In this document: positions 1-8,059 of the stretch, piece by piece
Layout of the letters: every line of letters begins with the position of its first letter
Numbering within the stretch: the first letter of the stretch is position 1
From: Herpetosiphon aurantiacus DSM 785
GTDB lineage: Bacteria > Chloroflexota > Chloroflexia > Chloroflexales > Herpetosiphonaceae
DNA length: 64,000 nt
Reading direction: 5' to 3'
NCBI GenBank assembly: GCA_000018565.1
Contig: CP000875.1
Span: forward strand, 4,789,199-4,853,198
Notes under the pieces: generated by a model
Databases searched by the model: none
The model's input: only the letters and a program-made list of their open reading frames with translations
Told to the model about the DNA's origin: nothing
Position numbers and translations under genes: made by a program

Positions 1-70
1 TTGACATCCTGACCCCTGACAACTGAACCCTAGTCTCTTAAACTTACAACTGCACCTTAGCCCCTCGTGA
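1..70. other. CT-rich intergenic tail, no gene
   Basis: Short pyrimidine-rich stretch with several CTGACCCCTGA/CCCTAG-like words, downstream of trxB. The same kind of wording recurs near 2890, 17510 and 38520, so it looks like degenerate intergenic repeat. No gene is visible. Confidence 0.5.
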
Positions 71-1021
71 TTACCACTGAGCCAAGCTGGTTTGTTCGTG
101 CTCGATTTGGTCTAAGAACCATGAGGCTTCCATAGCTGCCATACAACCACTGCCAGCAGCGGTGATCGCTTGACGATAGACATGATCTTCTACGTCGCCA
201 GCCACGAAAACCCCTGGAACGTTGGTGCGAGCACGGCCTGGGCTAACAATATAGCCGTTTTCATCCAACTCAATTTGATCTTTGAATAACCAGGTGTTGG
301 GAATATGCCCAATGTATGGGAACACCCCATCGGCGGCGAAAGTTGATTCCTCGCCAGTTTTGACATTGTGCAACGCTACGCCTTCAACTTTAACCGTGCC
401 TTCAACCTTGGTTACTACCGTATCCCAAATAAATTTAATTTTTGGGTTATTTTGGGCACGTTCGATCAACACTGGGTCGGCGCGTAATTGGTCGCGGCGA
501 TGGATGATATGCACTTCCTTGGCATAGCGAGTCAAGAACAAACTTTCATCCAAAGCACTATTACCACCGCCAACGACCACCAAGGTTTTATCGCGGAAGA
601 AGAAGCCATCGCATACAGCACAATAGGAAACGCCACGATTAGCCAATTCTAATTCACCAGGCACGCCCAATTTGCGCGGCGAAGCCCCAGTCGCAATAAT
701 CAAGGTTTCGGTTTCGACAATCGTGCCATTATCAATATGCAGCTTGAAAGGCCGTTCGCCCAACTCAACTTTTTCGACAATCCCATCTAAAAAGTGCGTG
801 CCAAAACGGGCTGCTTGTTTTTCCATTTTATCGGCTAAATCAAAGCCATTGATCGCATCGGGGAAGCCAGGGTAATTTTCAACTTCGCTGGTCGTGGCAA
901 TCAAGCCACCAGGCTGAATTCCACGAATTACCAACGGGGTTAAATTGGCGCGTGCCGCATACAGCGCCGCCGTCAAGCCAGCTGGCCCCGAACCAATCAC
1001 GGTTACTTTTTGCTTTTCCAT
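71..1021 (-). CDS. trxB: Thioredoxin-disulfide reductase
   Basis: FAD- and NADPH-dependent cytoplasmic reductase that keeps thioredoxin reduced. The N-terminal FAD-binding motif GSGPAG lies at about residues 10-15, the redox-active CAVC pair at C134/C137, the NADPH-binding GGGNSALDES from about 151, and a C-terminal FAD motif ending in GDVEDH. The length of 316 residues is normal for the low-Mr bacterial family. A longer open frame exists, but the start at 1021 is preferred because AGGAG stands about 10 bases upstream of that ATG and the extra 20 residues do not fit the family. It is transcribed alone; minus-strand TATACT words at 1090-1095 and 1111-1116 may be -10 elements. Identification is secure. 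Confidence 0.96.
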   Translation of the reverse strand: MEKQKVTVIGSGPAGLTAALYAARANLTPLVIRGIQPGGLIATTSEVENYPGFPDAINGFDLADKMEKQAARFGTHFLDGIVEKVELGERPFKLHIDNGTIVETETLIIATGASPRKLGVPGELELANRGVSYCAVCDGFFFRDKTLVVVGGGNSALDESLFLTRYAKEVHIIHRRDQLRADPVLIERAQNNPKIKFIWDTVVTKVEGTVKVEGVALHNVKTGEESTFAADGVFPYIGHIPNTWLFKDQIELDENGYIVSPGRARTNVPGVFVAGDVEDHVYRQAITAAGSGCMAAMEASWFLDQIEHEQTSLAQW

Positions 1022-1181
1022 CTGAATAAGGCTCCTTTGTTGGCAGCATCCCTGCATTTCCAGTTGGCGTGGTCGCTGCATGTCGCATCAGTATAGCACG
1101 ACTTATTGCTAGTATACATCAATTTTGTAATAAACGCTACACTTTATTTTAGAAGCCTCTGTTTGGGTGTTAATCGAATGA

Positions 1182-1739
1182 TCAACGGGCACGCTGGTAG
1201 TGCATGGCGACCGTTCCGTTGCGCAGCGGGATTGCCGAGATCAACGTGAGTCGGCGTGCGTTGGACAGCCCACTTGCGTACAAAGTAGGGCCATGGCCAG
1301 CGATCCTCGGGTGGATGAGGAACTTGTACTCATTGATCAGATCTAGTCGGTCTAGCTCGGTCGCGAGCCTGCCGCTCCCGAGAAGCACACCATTTGGAGT
1401 TGTGTCCTTAAGCTGCTGGACAGCCGTGCGCAGATTGCCCGTGATCAGGTGGCTGTTCGTCCAAGGGAAATCCGTTCGCGTGGAGGACACCACGTACTTA
1501 GGCTTGGCCTCCAGCTTGATCGCCCACTCGCGCAGCGACTGCGCTGCCTCGGTGGTTCCGCGAGCGACCGCTGGCCAGGCGCTTTCCATCATCTCGTAGG
1601 TGATACGACCCCAGAGCATCGCCCCGCTCTCATCCATCAGTTGGGTGAAGAAGGCATGGGTCTCGTCGTCGGCGATGCCTGCCTGGTGATCGATGCACCC
1701 GTCGAGGGTGATGTTGAGACTAAAGGTCAAGTTTCCCAT
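1182..1739 (-). CDS. Dihydrofolate reductase-fold (RibD C-terminal type) protein
   Basis: A 185-residue protein of the DHFR/RibD C-terminal superfamily, presumably an NAD(P)H-dependent cytoplasmic reductase of unknown substrate. The N-terminal strand followed by SLDG-like wording (NITLDGCID), the central GRITYEMM segment, and the LLGSGRLATEL nucleotide-binding loop are typical of the YyaP/YwjB-type small reductases. The ATG at 1739 is preceded by GGAGG at about 5-6 bases, which favours it over an upstream in-frame start. The gene looks more GC-rich than its neighbours, with C/G third positions, suggesting transfer. A perfect inverted repeat lies in its promoter region at 1795-1812. The superfamily is clear; the reaction is not. 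Confidence 0.82.
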   Translation of the reverse strand: MGNLTFSLNITLDGCIDHQAGIADDETHAFFTQLMDESGAMLWGRITYEMMESAWPAVARGTTEAAQSLREWAIKLEAKPKYVVSSTRTDFPWTNSHLITGNLRTAVQQLKDTTPNGVLLGSGRLATELDRLDLINEYKFLIHPRIAGHGPTLYASGLSNARRLTLISAIPLRNGTVAMHYQRAR

Positions 1740-1794
1740 AGCGTCCTCCGTTTGCCCCAAGGCGAGCATACAATATACTCAGCCTCGTTAGTAT

Positions 1795-1812
1795 AACGAA
1801 CATTTGTTCGTT
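1795..1812. promoter_or_regulatory. Palindromic operator in front of the DHFR-like gene
   Basis: Perfect inverted repeat AACGAACA-TT-TGTTCGTT. On the minus strand it is directly followed by TATACT, a possible -10 for the leftward gene, so a bound protein would overlap the promoter. The form resembles operators of TetR-family repressors, but no regulator gene lies next to it. Confidence 0.6.
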
Positions 1813-1924
1813 TTCCTACCCCCTCATAGATTAACCTAGGAGTATAGCAACGATTCGGCAGTCTGTAATGCTCAAAGAGCGGTTGCGCTGGTTGGCAATT
1901 TTCTTGAGCCAATCACGTTGACCA

Positions 1925-2824
1925 TTACGCTTTTTGGGTGTTAACCAGCCAAATTCCGCCAATCACCAAGCTACCGCCAATAATTTGAAAGATATTTAAT
2001 GATTCATTCAAGAGCGGAATTGAGATCAAGGCTGTTAAGACTGGCTGGCCCAACAAACTGACTGAAGCCGTCGCAGCTTTGATATGCCCAAGTGCATAGT
2101 TGATCGCCAGCCAACCGCCGAGGTGTGAAACCAAGCCCAAACCCATCAACGACCACCATGTTTGGGGGCTAAACCCAATGATGCTATAGCCGCCAATCAA
2201 ACACATCAAGCCCAAAATCACCACGCTGACCACGATTCCCAAAGTCATAAAGGTCAAGGTATCCAGTTCAGCGCGGGCGCGTTGGGTCGTGAGCAAATAG
2301 GCCGCATAAAAACCACCTGCCGAGATCGCCAACAAATCGCCTTGGCTCATGGTAAGTTGTTGCAAATTCTCGCCCATGATTACCACCACGCCAATCAGGG
2401 CAATCGCCATGCCCCACCAAAAGCGTTGCGGCAAGCGTTCGCGAAAAATCAACCAAGCACCCAAGCCAACCCAGAGCGGGGCATTATTGGCAAACAGGGT
2501 TGAGTTGGCAGCTGAAGTCAGCAAAATTGCGCTATTCCACAGGGCTAAATCGAAGGCAAAGAAAACGCCGCCAAGCAGCGAAAGCCGCGTAGCTTGCTTG
2601 GGCAGATGCTTAGGCCGTTTGGCAAACCACCATGGCAGCAAAATCGCCGCTGGAATCAGCATGCGATAAAAGGCCGAAACTGGCCCAGGCACAGCCGCCC
2701 ACTTGACCCAAATTGCCGATAATGCGATACACACAATGCCAATTGCCAGCGCCACATAGGCTCGCCATGGTATTTCGACCCGATTCTGATTGGTTGAGAT
2801 TTGCACTGCCTGCATCGAATTCAC
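1925..2824 (-). CDS. EamA/DMT-family transporter
   Basis: Ten-helix inner-membrane permease of the drug/metabolite transporter superfamily, 299 residues, which is the usual length for two tandem EamA domains. The first repeat carries AIWVKWAAVPGP and FYRMLIPA, close to the SxxWxxxK and R-M-x-L-P wording of the family; the second repeat has NYALGHIKAATASVSLLGQP and NESLNIFQIIGG near the end. Substrate cannot be told. The open frame begins with GTG at 2824, but the ATG three codons later (2815) is an equally good start. It appears monocistronic. Confidence 0.88.
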   Translation of the reverse strand: MNSMQAVQISTNQNRVEIPWRAYVALAIGIVCIALSAIWVKWAAVPGPVSAFYRMLIPAAILLPWWFAKRPKHLPKQATRLSLLGGVFFAFDLALWNSAILLTSAANSTLFANNAPLWVGLGAWLIFRERLPQRFWWGMAIALIGVVVIMGENLQQLTMSQGDLLAISAGGFYAAYLLTTQRARAELDTLTFMTLGIVVSVVILGLMCLIGGYSIIGFSPQTWWSLMGLGLVSHLGGWLAINYALGHIKAATASVSLLGQPVLTALISIPLLNESLNIFQIIGGSLVIGGIWLVNTQKA

Positions 2825-3002
2825 CCACTATTTCTGTATTCGTTTATGCCAATATGCGCAGTGTACCATAGCAGGGATCGGTCGTTAGATGGAAGGGTTC
2901 AGGGGTCAGGATGTAGAGGTTAGGCACTCAGATTTAAAGCAGAGAAGCCTAGCTAGTGGCGATTTGTAATGGTTCACCGGGTTAACGACCAATTATCACA
3001 GT

Positions 3003-3056
3003 CTCTCACCCCCAACCTCTCTCCCACTGCGGCGGGCGAGGGGCTAGGGTGAAGGC
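3003..3056. repeat. GC-rich interspersed repeat, single half-element
   Basis: Copy of the common CCCTCACCCCnn..CCCAC-GCGGCGGGCGAGGGG repeat that recurs between genes across the window. The CCC..GGG parts can pair as a hairpin. It sits at the 3' end of the leftward glycan cluster. The rest of 2825-3085 shows no gene. Confidence 0.7.
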
Positions 3057-3085
3057 GCGATGCAACTGGTTGTCAACCTCATAAT

Positions 3086-5014
3086 TTATGGAACAAACGC
3101 CCCCGTGCGATACTCGATAATAAAGCGTGTCCAGAGGGCTAACGAAGCAGCAATGATGAATAAACTCGCGGCAATCGCAGCTACCCGCCCGAAACGGCCA
3201 CGCTGGGCTAAAGTCGCTAAACCTACGCCACCACTCAAAGCTAAGGCGGGCAAGATAAACAGCCACCAACGCACAGTTTGCTCCGACCAAAGCAACGAGC
3301 TAAGCGAAAGCACGAAGGTTGCCAGCCAAGCCCAAATTGGAGTTGCTAGCCGTGATAACCCTTGGCGCAAACTAAACGCACCGCCTAAACCCACCAACCA
3401 AAACCATGCCGGAACCCGCCCATCAAGCGCAATCAGATCGTTCCAAACTACGCCCCACAATTTTTGGTCAAACGGACGTGGCGCTGGGCAAATCACGCCA
3501 TTATTGGCCAGGGTTGGATCGCCCAAGAAATTGCTGTAATACAAGCCAACCGCCAACACAACGGCACTTGTCCCCACCACCACCAAGCGACCCAGCACTT
3601 GCCATTGTTTTTGCCAAACCAAGAATCCCGCCAAGGCCACGCCCCACAACCCGAGCGATAACATTGTGCCACTATGCTGTAAGGCGGCGATCGTCAAGCC
3701 AGCAATCAGGGCTGGTTGCCATGCTCGCGGCTGGTTGCTGGCAAGCCATAATCCCAGCCACGCCAAGATTGGCATGGCAATTGCCTGGCCCAGCACATTG
3801 CTCCATTCACCAATCACCATTGCCCGCAGCATCGCCAAGGGAGCAAGATAGAGGCTGGCAGCCCATAACGCCGCCCGTGCTGGCGTTCGCGCGTCACGGG
3901 TGCGATCAATCAGCCACCACAATAACGGAATCACCAACGCATCGGCAACAGCACCAACTATCTGAATCAAAATGCCGCGATTCATGCTGGCGGGCAGCAA
4001 TAAACTTAACGGTTGCGTGATGAGATACGTGCCTGGAGGATAGGGCGAACGGCCAGCACCTGCGGCACAAGGCAAACCTTCGGTAAATAGTAAATCGCCG
4101 CTCCCCACACTCGCCAGATTATTAACATTCAACAAGAGGTCACTGAAGTTGGTTTGGGGATGACGAATGCCGATCAAGCGCAGCGCCAAACCCAAGGCGG
4201 TCATTCCAGCAACTAAGGCGATTTCGGGGTTTTGGCGGCGCTCAGCCAACCAACGCCCAAGCCAAGCCACCAGCAAACAAGCCAAGCTTATTGTGCGCAA
4301 CTGTCCAGTATCGAGCGTAATCACCGTCCGCACTGTTGCCAACAAAACACTTAATCCGCTGCTGGTCACCAAGATCGCGCCAGCCGCAGTCAACGGAGCC
4401 AAACCCGCCAAAGCAGCACCAAGCCCAACCACAATTACCACGAGCAGCAAATCGATCCAAGCGGCCCATGGCAGAAACCAGTCGTGGCTTAACGGTTGAG
4501 CCTGCATCCGATACAACACCACTCCCAGCAAACGTGGGTCAGGGCTAGCATTGTAGGTTGGGGCTTGTAATTCGAGGGTTAAACTGCCATCGCTACTAGC
4601 AGGAGCGAACAGATGCAACGTGCGTTGGCCTGGTGGCAGGTCGGTACGAACCGCTGCGCCATTGGCTTGCAGCAAAAACGGGGTTTGTGGCACTGATGGC
4701 GGCGCTAAACTCAAGCGAACGATATGAGCACTGCCATTGAGATACGGTACAGTTATCGCTGATTCGGGTTGGGTCCAGCGATAGGTTTCAGTGGTGGTGA
4801 GATCAACCGTGGCCGGTTCGGGGGCATGCACATGCTCAAGATAGGGCTGATCGTACATCAAGGCAAATTGCTCACCCGACTCGCCAATGACTAAATCGCC
4901 GCCAATTGCTAGGTTGAATGGCACTAAACGCTGCCAACCAAGCCATAACAATAGCCCAGCAACCACGCTACTCAGCAGCAATGGCCGAGCATATCGACCC
5001 AACGCCATCTGCAC
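3086..5014 (-). CDS. Polytopic membrane protein, glycosyltransferase-like
   Basis: A 642-residue membrane protein. One N-terminal helix (about residues 10-28) is followed by a roughly 140-residue extracytoplasmic beta-rich region, and then about ten hydrophobic helices. The same plan (helix, beta-domain, many helices) occurs in the larger GT39-like protein at 11564-14413, which suggests a shared family of lipid-linked sugar transferases or polymer-handling proteins. No DD/DE catalytic pair could be placed with confidence, so enzymatic function is inference. The GTG start at 5014 has AAGGGG five bases upstream; an ATG two codons later is possible. It follows the small DMT gene after 9 bases and is clearly in one operon with it. 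Confidence 0.6.
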   Translation of the reverse strand: MQMALGRYARPLLLSSVVAGLLLWLGWQRLVPFNLAIGGDLVIGESGEQFALMYDQPYLEHVHAPEPATVDLTTTETYRWTQPESAITVPYLNGSAHIVRLSLAPPSVPQTPFLLQANGAAVRTDLPPGQRTLHLFAPASSDGSLTLELQAPTYNASPDPRLLGVVLYRMQAQPLSHDWFLPWAAWIDLLLVVIVVGLGAALAGLAPLTAAGAILVTSSGLSVLLATVRTVITLDTGQLRTISLACLLVAWLGRWLAERRQNPEIALVAGMTALGLALRLIGIRHPQTNFSDLLLNVNNLASVGSGDLLFTEGLPCAAGAGRSPYPPGTYLITQPLSLLLPASMNRGILIQIVGAVADALVIPLLWWLIDRTRDARTPARAALWAASLYLAPLAMLRAMVIGEWSNVLGQAIAMPILAWLGLWLASNQPRAWQPALIAGLTIAALQHSGTMLSLGLWGVALAGFLVWQKQWQVLGRLVVVGTSAVVLAVGLYYSNFLGDPTLANNGVICPAPRPFDQKLWGVVWNDLIALDGRVPAWFWLVGLGGAFSLRQGLSRLATPIWAWLATFVLSLSSLLWSEQTVRWWLFILPALALSGGVGLATLAQRGRFGRVAAIAASLFIIAASLALWTRFIIEYRTGAFVP

Positions 5015-5023
5015 AAACGCCCC

Positions 5024-5398
5024 TTAAAATCCACTACCACGAATGATCAACAGCAGGCCAACCACGATAATAATTGCCCCAAACATTTTTTCGAGGGTCA
5101 AGGTTTCGCCCACAAACCACCAAGCAAACACAATCGTCGCAACGTAGCTCAAGCCAAGTAAGGTATAGCCAAGCTCCAAACGCCACCAAACTACGCTGCT
5201 AATCCAGGCTACCACTCCCACAAACAGCAAAAGCAGGCCTAGCCACACTTGCCAACGGCGCATGCCATAACACAGCACTTGCCATGTGCTTAAACGGCTC
5301 GAATGGGCTAGTTGCACCCCAACCATTCCCGCTCGAACGATCAAATTACCCAGCATCATCGCCAGCACTGCGCCAATAATCCACCACGTTTGCATCAT
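5024..5398 (-). CDS. Half-size EamA/DMT protein, ArnE/ArnF-like
   Basis: A 124-residue protein with four predicted membrane helices, equal to one EamA repeat. The C-terminal wording GLSYVATIVFAWWFVGETLTLEK followed by a last helix is typical of small DMT proteins such as the ArnE/ArnF undecaprenyl-aminoarabinose flippase subunits and SMR-type exporters. Half-size DMT proteins work as dimers; a second one lies upstream in the same cluster (5724-6134), so the two may pair. The gene is 9 bases upstream of the glycosyltransferase-like gene, which fits movement of a lipid-linked sugar across the membrane. Function is inferred from family and context. Confidence 0.7.
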   Translation of the reverse strand: MMQTWWIIGAVLAMMLGNLIVRAGMVGVQLAHSSRLSTWQVLCYGMRRWQVWLGLLLLFVGVVAWISSVVWWRLELGYTLLGLSYVATIVFAWWFVGETLTLEKMFGAIIIVVGLLLIIRGSGF

Positions 5399-5528
5399 GC
5401 TTGTTGCTCATTTGTTGGTTGGGGGTCGGGACTCGGGTTTCGGGGATCGGGCTTGGGCTATGAAAGCCTAGGGTTATTTAATCCCTTGATCCTTCATATT
5501 TTATAATTACCGCCCCCCGACCTCCAAC

Positions 5529-5695
5529 CTTACAAGAGGGTAGGTTTTAACGTTCCCTCACCCCCGACCCCTCTCCCACGGCGGCGGGCGAGGGATTCCC
5601 CCTCGCCTCGCGTGCGGGCTAGGGGGCTAGGGGGTGAGGGCATCCAAATCGACTTCAGATCCCACCCAATCATTATTAAAACCTACCCTTGTAAG
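5529..5695. repeat. MITE-like composite repeat with inverted ends
   Basis: Left end CTTACAAGAGGGTAGGTTTTAA (5529-5550) and right end TTAAAACCTACCCTTGTAAG (5676-5695) are inverted copies of each other, differing by a 2-base AG insertion. Between them lie two opposed GC-rich CCCTCACCCC / GGGGTGAGGG blocks. No open frame is coded. Partial copies of the same ends occur near 15807-15992, 20907, 23510 and 40060. It occupies the gap between the two half-size DMT genes. Confidence 0.75.
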
Positions 5696-5723
5696 CGACC
5701 CCCAACAACCGACCCCCAATTAC

Positions 5724-6134
5724 TCAAATACTATGCCCGCCACGAAACAAGAGGCTAACTCCCAGCAAAACCAAGCCAATTCCGGCGAGGGTTTGCCACG
5801 ACATGCCACCGCCAAACCACCACCAATTGATCACCACCAACACAATGGTGGCAATGCTCCAAAGTGGGTAGAAGAAGCTAAGTTGGCGGCGGGCCAACAG
5901 CGCCAACCATGGGAACAGCGAAAGCAGAATTAAGCCAATCCCCAGCATGCCCCAAAAACTTTGGCTCACCTGCCATAAGCTTTCAAGGTTATGTTGCGTT
6001 GCGCCAAGCAAGGCCTTGCGATAACACAATTGACCAGCGATTAGCAAGCCAAGCGCACTGCCAAACAAACGGATCGCCGTGCCATGCTCGCCAAGCCCGC
6101 GTTTAATCGACGCGGCTAAAACGGTAAACTGCAT
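5724..6134 (-). CDS. Half-size EamA/DMT protein
   Basis: About 136 residues from the ATG at 6134, with four hydrophobic helices and the C-terminal pattern WWWFGGGMSWQTLAGIGLVLLGVSLL seen in one-repeat DMT proteins. The family usually ends in an E-x-x-x-x-x-Q/K helix-turn before the last helix; here Glu is replaced by Gly/Met. The 5' end overlaps the 3' end of the methyltransferase gene by about 32 bases, so the two are co-transcribed and probably translationally coupled. A longer in-frame reading exists but would lie wholly inside the methyltransferase gene. It is a plausible partner of the half-size DMT protein at 5024-5398. Confidence 0.62.
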   Translation of the reverse strand: MQFTVLAASIKRGLGEHGTAIRLFGSALGLLIAGQLCYRKALLGATQHNLESLWQVSQSFWGMLGIGLILLSLFPWLALLARRQLSFFYPLWSIATIVLVVINWWWFGGGMSWQTLAGIGLVLLGVSLLFRGGHSI

Positions 6135-6726
6135 AATCACAAATTCCACTGCGAATTGTCCAGCGGCGTTGAATCGTAAAATAAGGCGCGAACAAGCGGC
6201 CATAATCTTCATCTTGGCGAATCGCATCACCACGATCAAGCCAGTGCATCAAACGTCCAGGCAGATTCCACCAATCCTGGGCTGGAATATCTTCGAGCAT
6301 CAAAATTTCGCCGCCTGGCGCTAAAACACGGTGTAATTCGCGAGCAGTGATTTGGGCTAAGGCATCGTCAAGGTGGTGGATCACGCCCACAATTAACGCT
6401 GCATCAAAACTGGCATCGCCAAAAGCCAAGGCGTTGCCGTTCATCACCCCAAAGCGATGATCACTCAGGGTTGCAGCGTAGCGCACATAGCCTTGCGAAA
6501 GATCAACGCCCATATAGCTGTGCTGGGGAAACGATGAGGCAAATTCACCAGTGCCACAGCCAAAATCCAAAAAACGGCGAGGCTTGGTTTGCAGCCATGG
6601 CGTAAGTTCATCGGCAATGGCGGCGCGTTCGCCAACATAATTATTTTCAACAATTCGCCGCAACATGGCCCATAAGGCTGGGCGCTGGGCAATATTGGTT
6701 AAAAAGGCTTGCATATATATTCTCAA
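6103..6726 (-). CDS. Class I SAM-dependent methyltransferase
   Basis: A 207-residue cytoplasmic methyltransferase. Motif I is FLDFGCGTGEF at about residues 52-62, motif II the acidic GVDLS, and motif IV SFDAALIVGVIHHLDD, all of Methyltransf_11 type. The substrate is unknown, but the surrounding half-size DMT and glycosyltransferase-like genes suggest a sugar or lipid carrier. It lies 20 bases downstream of a second methyltransferase and overlaps the next gene, so this is an operon. Confidence 0.85.
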   Translation of the reverse strand: MRIYMQAFLTNIAQRPALWAMLRRIVENNYVGERAAIADELTPWLQTKPRRFLDFGCGTGEFASSFPQHSYMGVDLSQGYVRYAATLSDHRFGVMNGNALAFGDASFDAALIVGVIHHLDDALAQITARELHRVLAPGGEILMLEDIPAQDWWNLPGRLMHWLDRGDAIRQDEDYGRLFAPYFTIQRRWTIRSGICDYAVYRFSRVD

Positions 6727-6746
6727 TAACTAAATGGATTTGGCGA

Positions 6747-7520
6747 TTATACCGAATGATTGGGTTTTTGGGCGAGGGTTAAAATTGATAGCCCAAAAGG
6801 AAAGCTAGAGCCTGATTCAAGCCAACGGGCCTCGAAGCGCATAGCTGTGCCAAACAATTTATTGGCCAAACGCCCAGGTAGTTGCATCGCCGATTCATTG
6901 GTTGGAGCACTTGGCCGAATCCGCTCGATCAAGCGTTGCAGCAAAATCAACGGAAACAACATGCTGTTGATATACGAGCTGCGCTCAATCGTGAAATTGG
7001 CAGCCCGCAACAGTTTTTGCACTTCCTTATTGGTGTAACGGCGACGGGTATGCACCGAGCGATCATGCGCTGAATAGAGCCAATGATAGGCTGGCATGCG
7101 CAATAACACCCAACCACCTGGCTTCAAGACGCGATAAATTTCCTGTAACGCGGCGACTTCATCAGGGACGGCCCGATGATACAACACTTCAAACGAGGTT
7201 ACCAAATCGAAACTTTCATCGCGATAAGGCAAAGTCAAGACTGAACCTTGAGTTAATGGTGCATCGGTTTTTTTGCGCCCCAACTGCACGGCTGCTTGCA
7301 TCAGATCCAAGCCATAGGCTGGGCCATAATCGCCTAATAAATAAGCGACATTGCCCGCCGTACCACAGCCAGCATCAAGCGCTCGCCAAGCACGCTGGGT
7401 CGGCAATTGATCAAGCCACGCTTGGGCAATTTGGCGCATGCCCACATACCACCAATGTTGCTCCTCGACTGCCGCCATCACGCTATATTCGATATCTTCC
7501 ACAATATTGCCTTTTAGCAA
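6747..7520 (-). CDS. Class I SAM-dependent methyltransferase
   Basis: A 257-residue methyltransferase. An N-terminal EEQHWWYVGMRQ segment (the E-x-HWW-x-x-x-R signature common in surface-glycan methyltransferases) is followed by motif I ALDAGCGTAGN, acidic GLDLM, SFDLVTSFEVLYH and the VLKPGGWVLLRMPAY strand. It leads the leftward glycan cluster. The frame opens with TTG at 7520; a GTG at 7502 with AAAGG seven bases upstream is a good alternative start. Confidence 0.86.
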   Translation of the reverse strand: MLKGNIVEDIEYSVMAAVEEQHWWYVGMRQIAQAWLDQLPTQRAWRALDAGCGTAGNVAYLLGDYGPAYGLDLMQAAVQLGRKKTDAPLTQGSVLTLPYRDESFDLVTSFEVLYHRAVPDEVAALQEIYRVLKPGGWVLLRMPAYHWLYSAHDRSVHTRRRYTNKEVQKLLRAANFTIERSSYINSMLFPLILLQRLIERIRPSAPTNESAMQLPGRLANKLFGTAMRFEARWLESGSSFPFGLSILTLAQKPNHSV

Positions 7521-7579
7521 GAACTCCGCAAAGACTATACCATAAAAGCATCACTTGAATGAGTCACGTTAATTCAATT

Positions 7580-7955
7580 GGTGCATGCCCTCACCCCAAC
7601 CCCTCGCCCACGGCGGCGGGCGAGGGGCTATCGTCCAAGCATAGATGTACGAGCCAAACCAATGATCGTTTAGTTTATCGAGCGCTGTCTGCCTACGCTG
7701 ATTGTCCTTGAGAGGGTGCAGGGGGATTAAAGCCCCCTGCGGCTCCCGCCTTTGGGTGCATGCCCTCACCCCGGCCCCTCGCCCGCCGCCGTGGGCGAGG
7801 GGCTATCGTCCAAGCATAGATGTACGAGCCGAACCAATGATCGTTTAGTTTATCGAGCGCTGTCTGCCTGCGCTGATTGTCCTTGAGGGGGTGCAGGGGG
7901 ATTAAAGCCCCCTGCGGCTCCCGCCTGGAGGCGGGACGGAAGGGTGGTGATCAAC
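7580..7955. repeat. 175-bp tandem direct repeat in a 540-bp gene-free gap
   Basis: Two nearly identical copies, about 7580-7750 and 7755-7930, with a period of 175 bases. Each begins with the CCCTCACCCC..GGCGGGCGAGGGG block, passes through a unique middle (ATCGTCCAAGCATAGATGTA onward), and ends in GCAGGGGGATTAAAGCCCCCTGC, which can form a hairpin. The second copy continues into GGAGGCGGGACGGAAGGGTG, a tail also found at 15930-15960. No gene is visible between 7521 and 8059. Confidence 0.85.
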
Positions 7956-8059
7956 CAATGCTTAGTAGAATAGAGCTAGGATGGGATGAGATGAGATACC
8001 TTTGAGCAAATTGCTTGTTACAATAGCCAACAGCATGATTTCAACCAGAAAGTTTGGCA

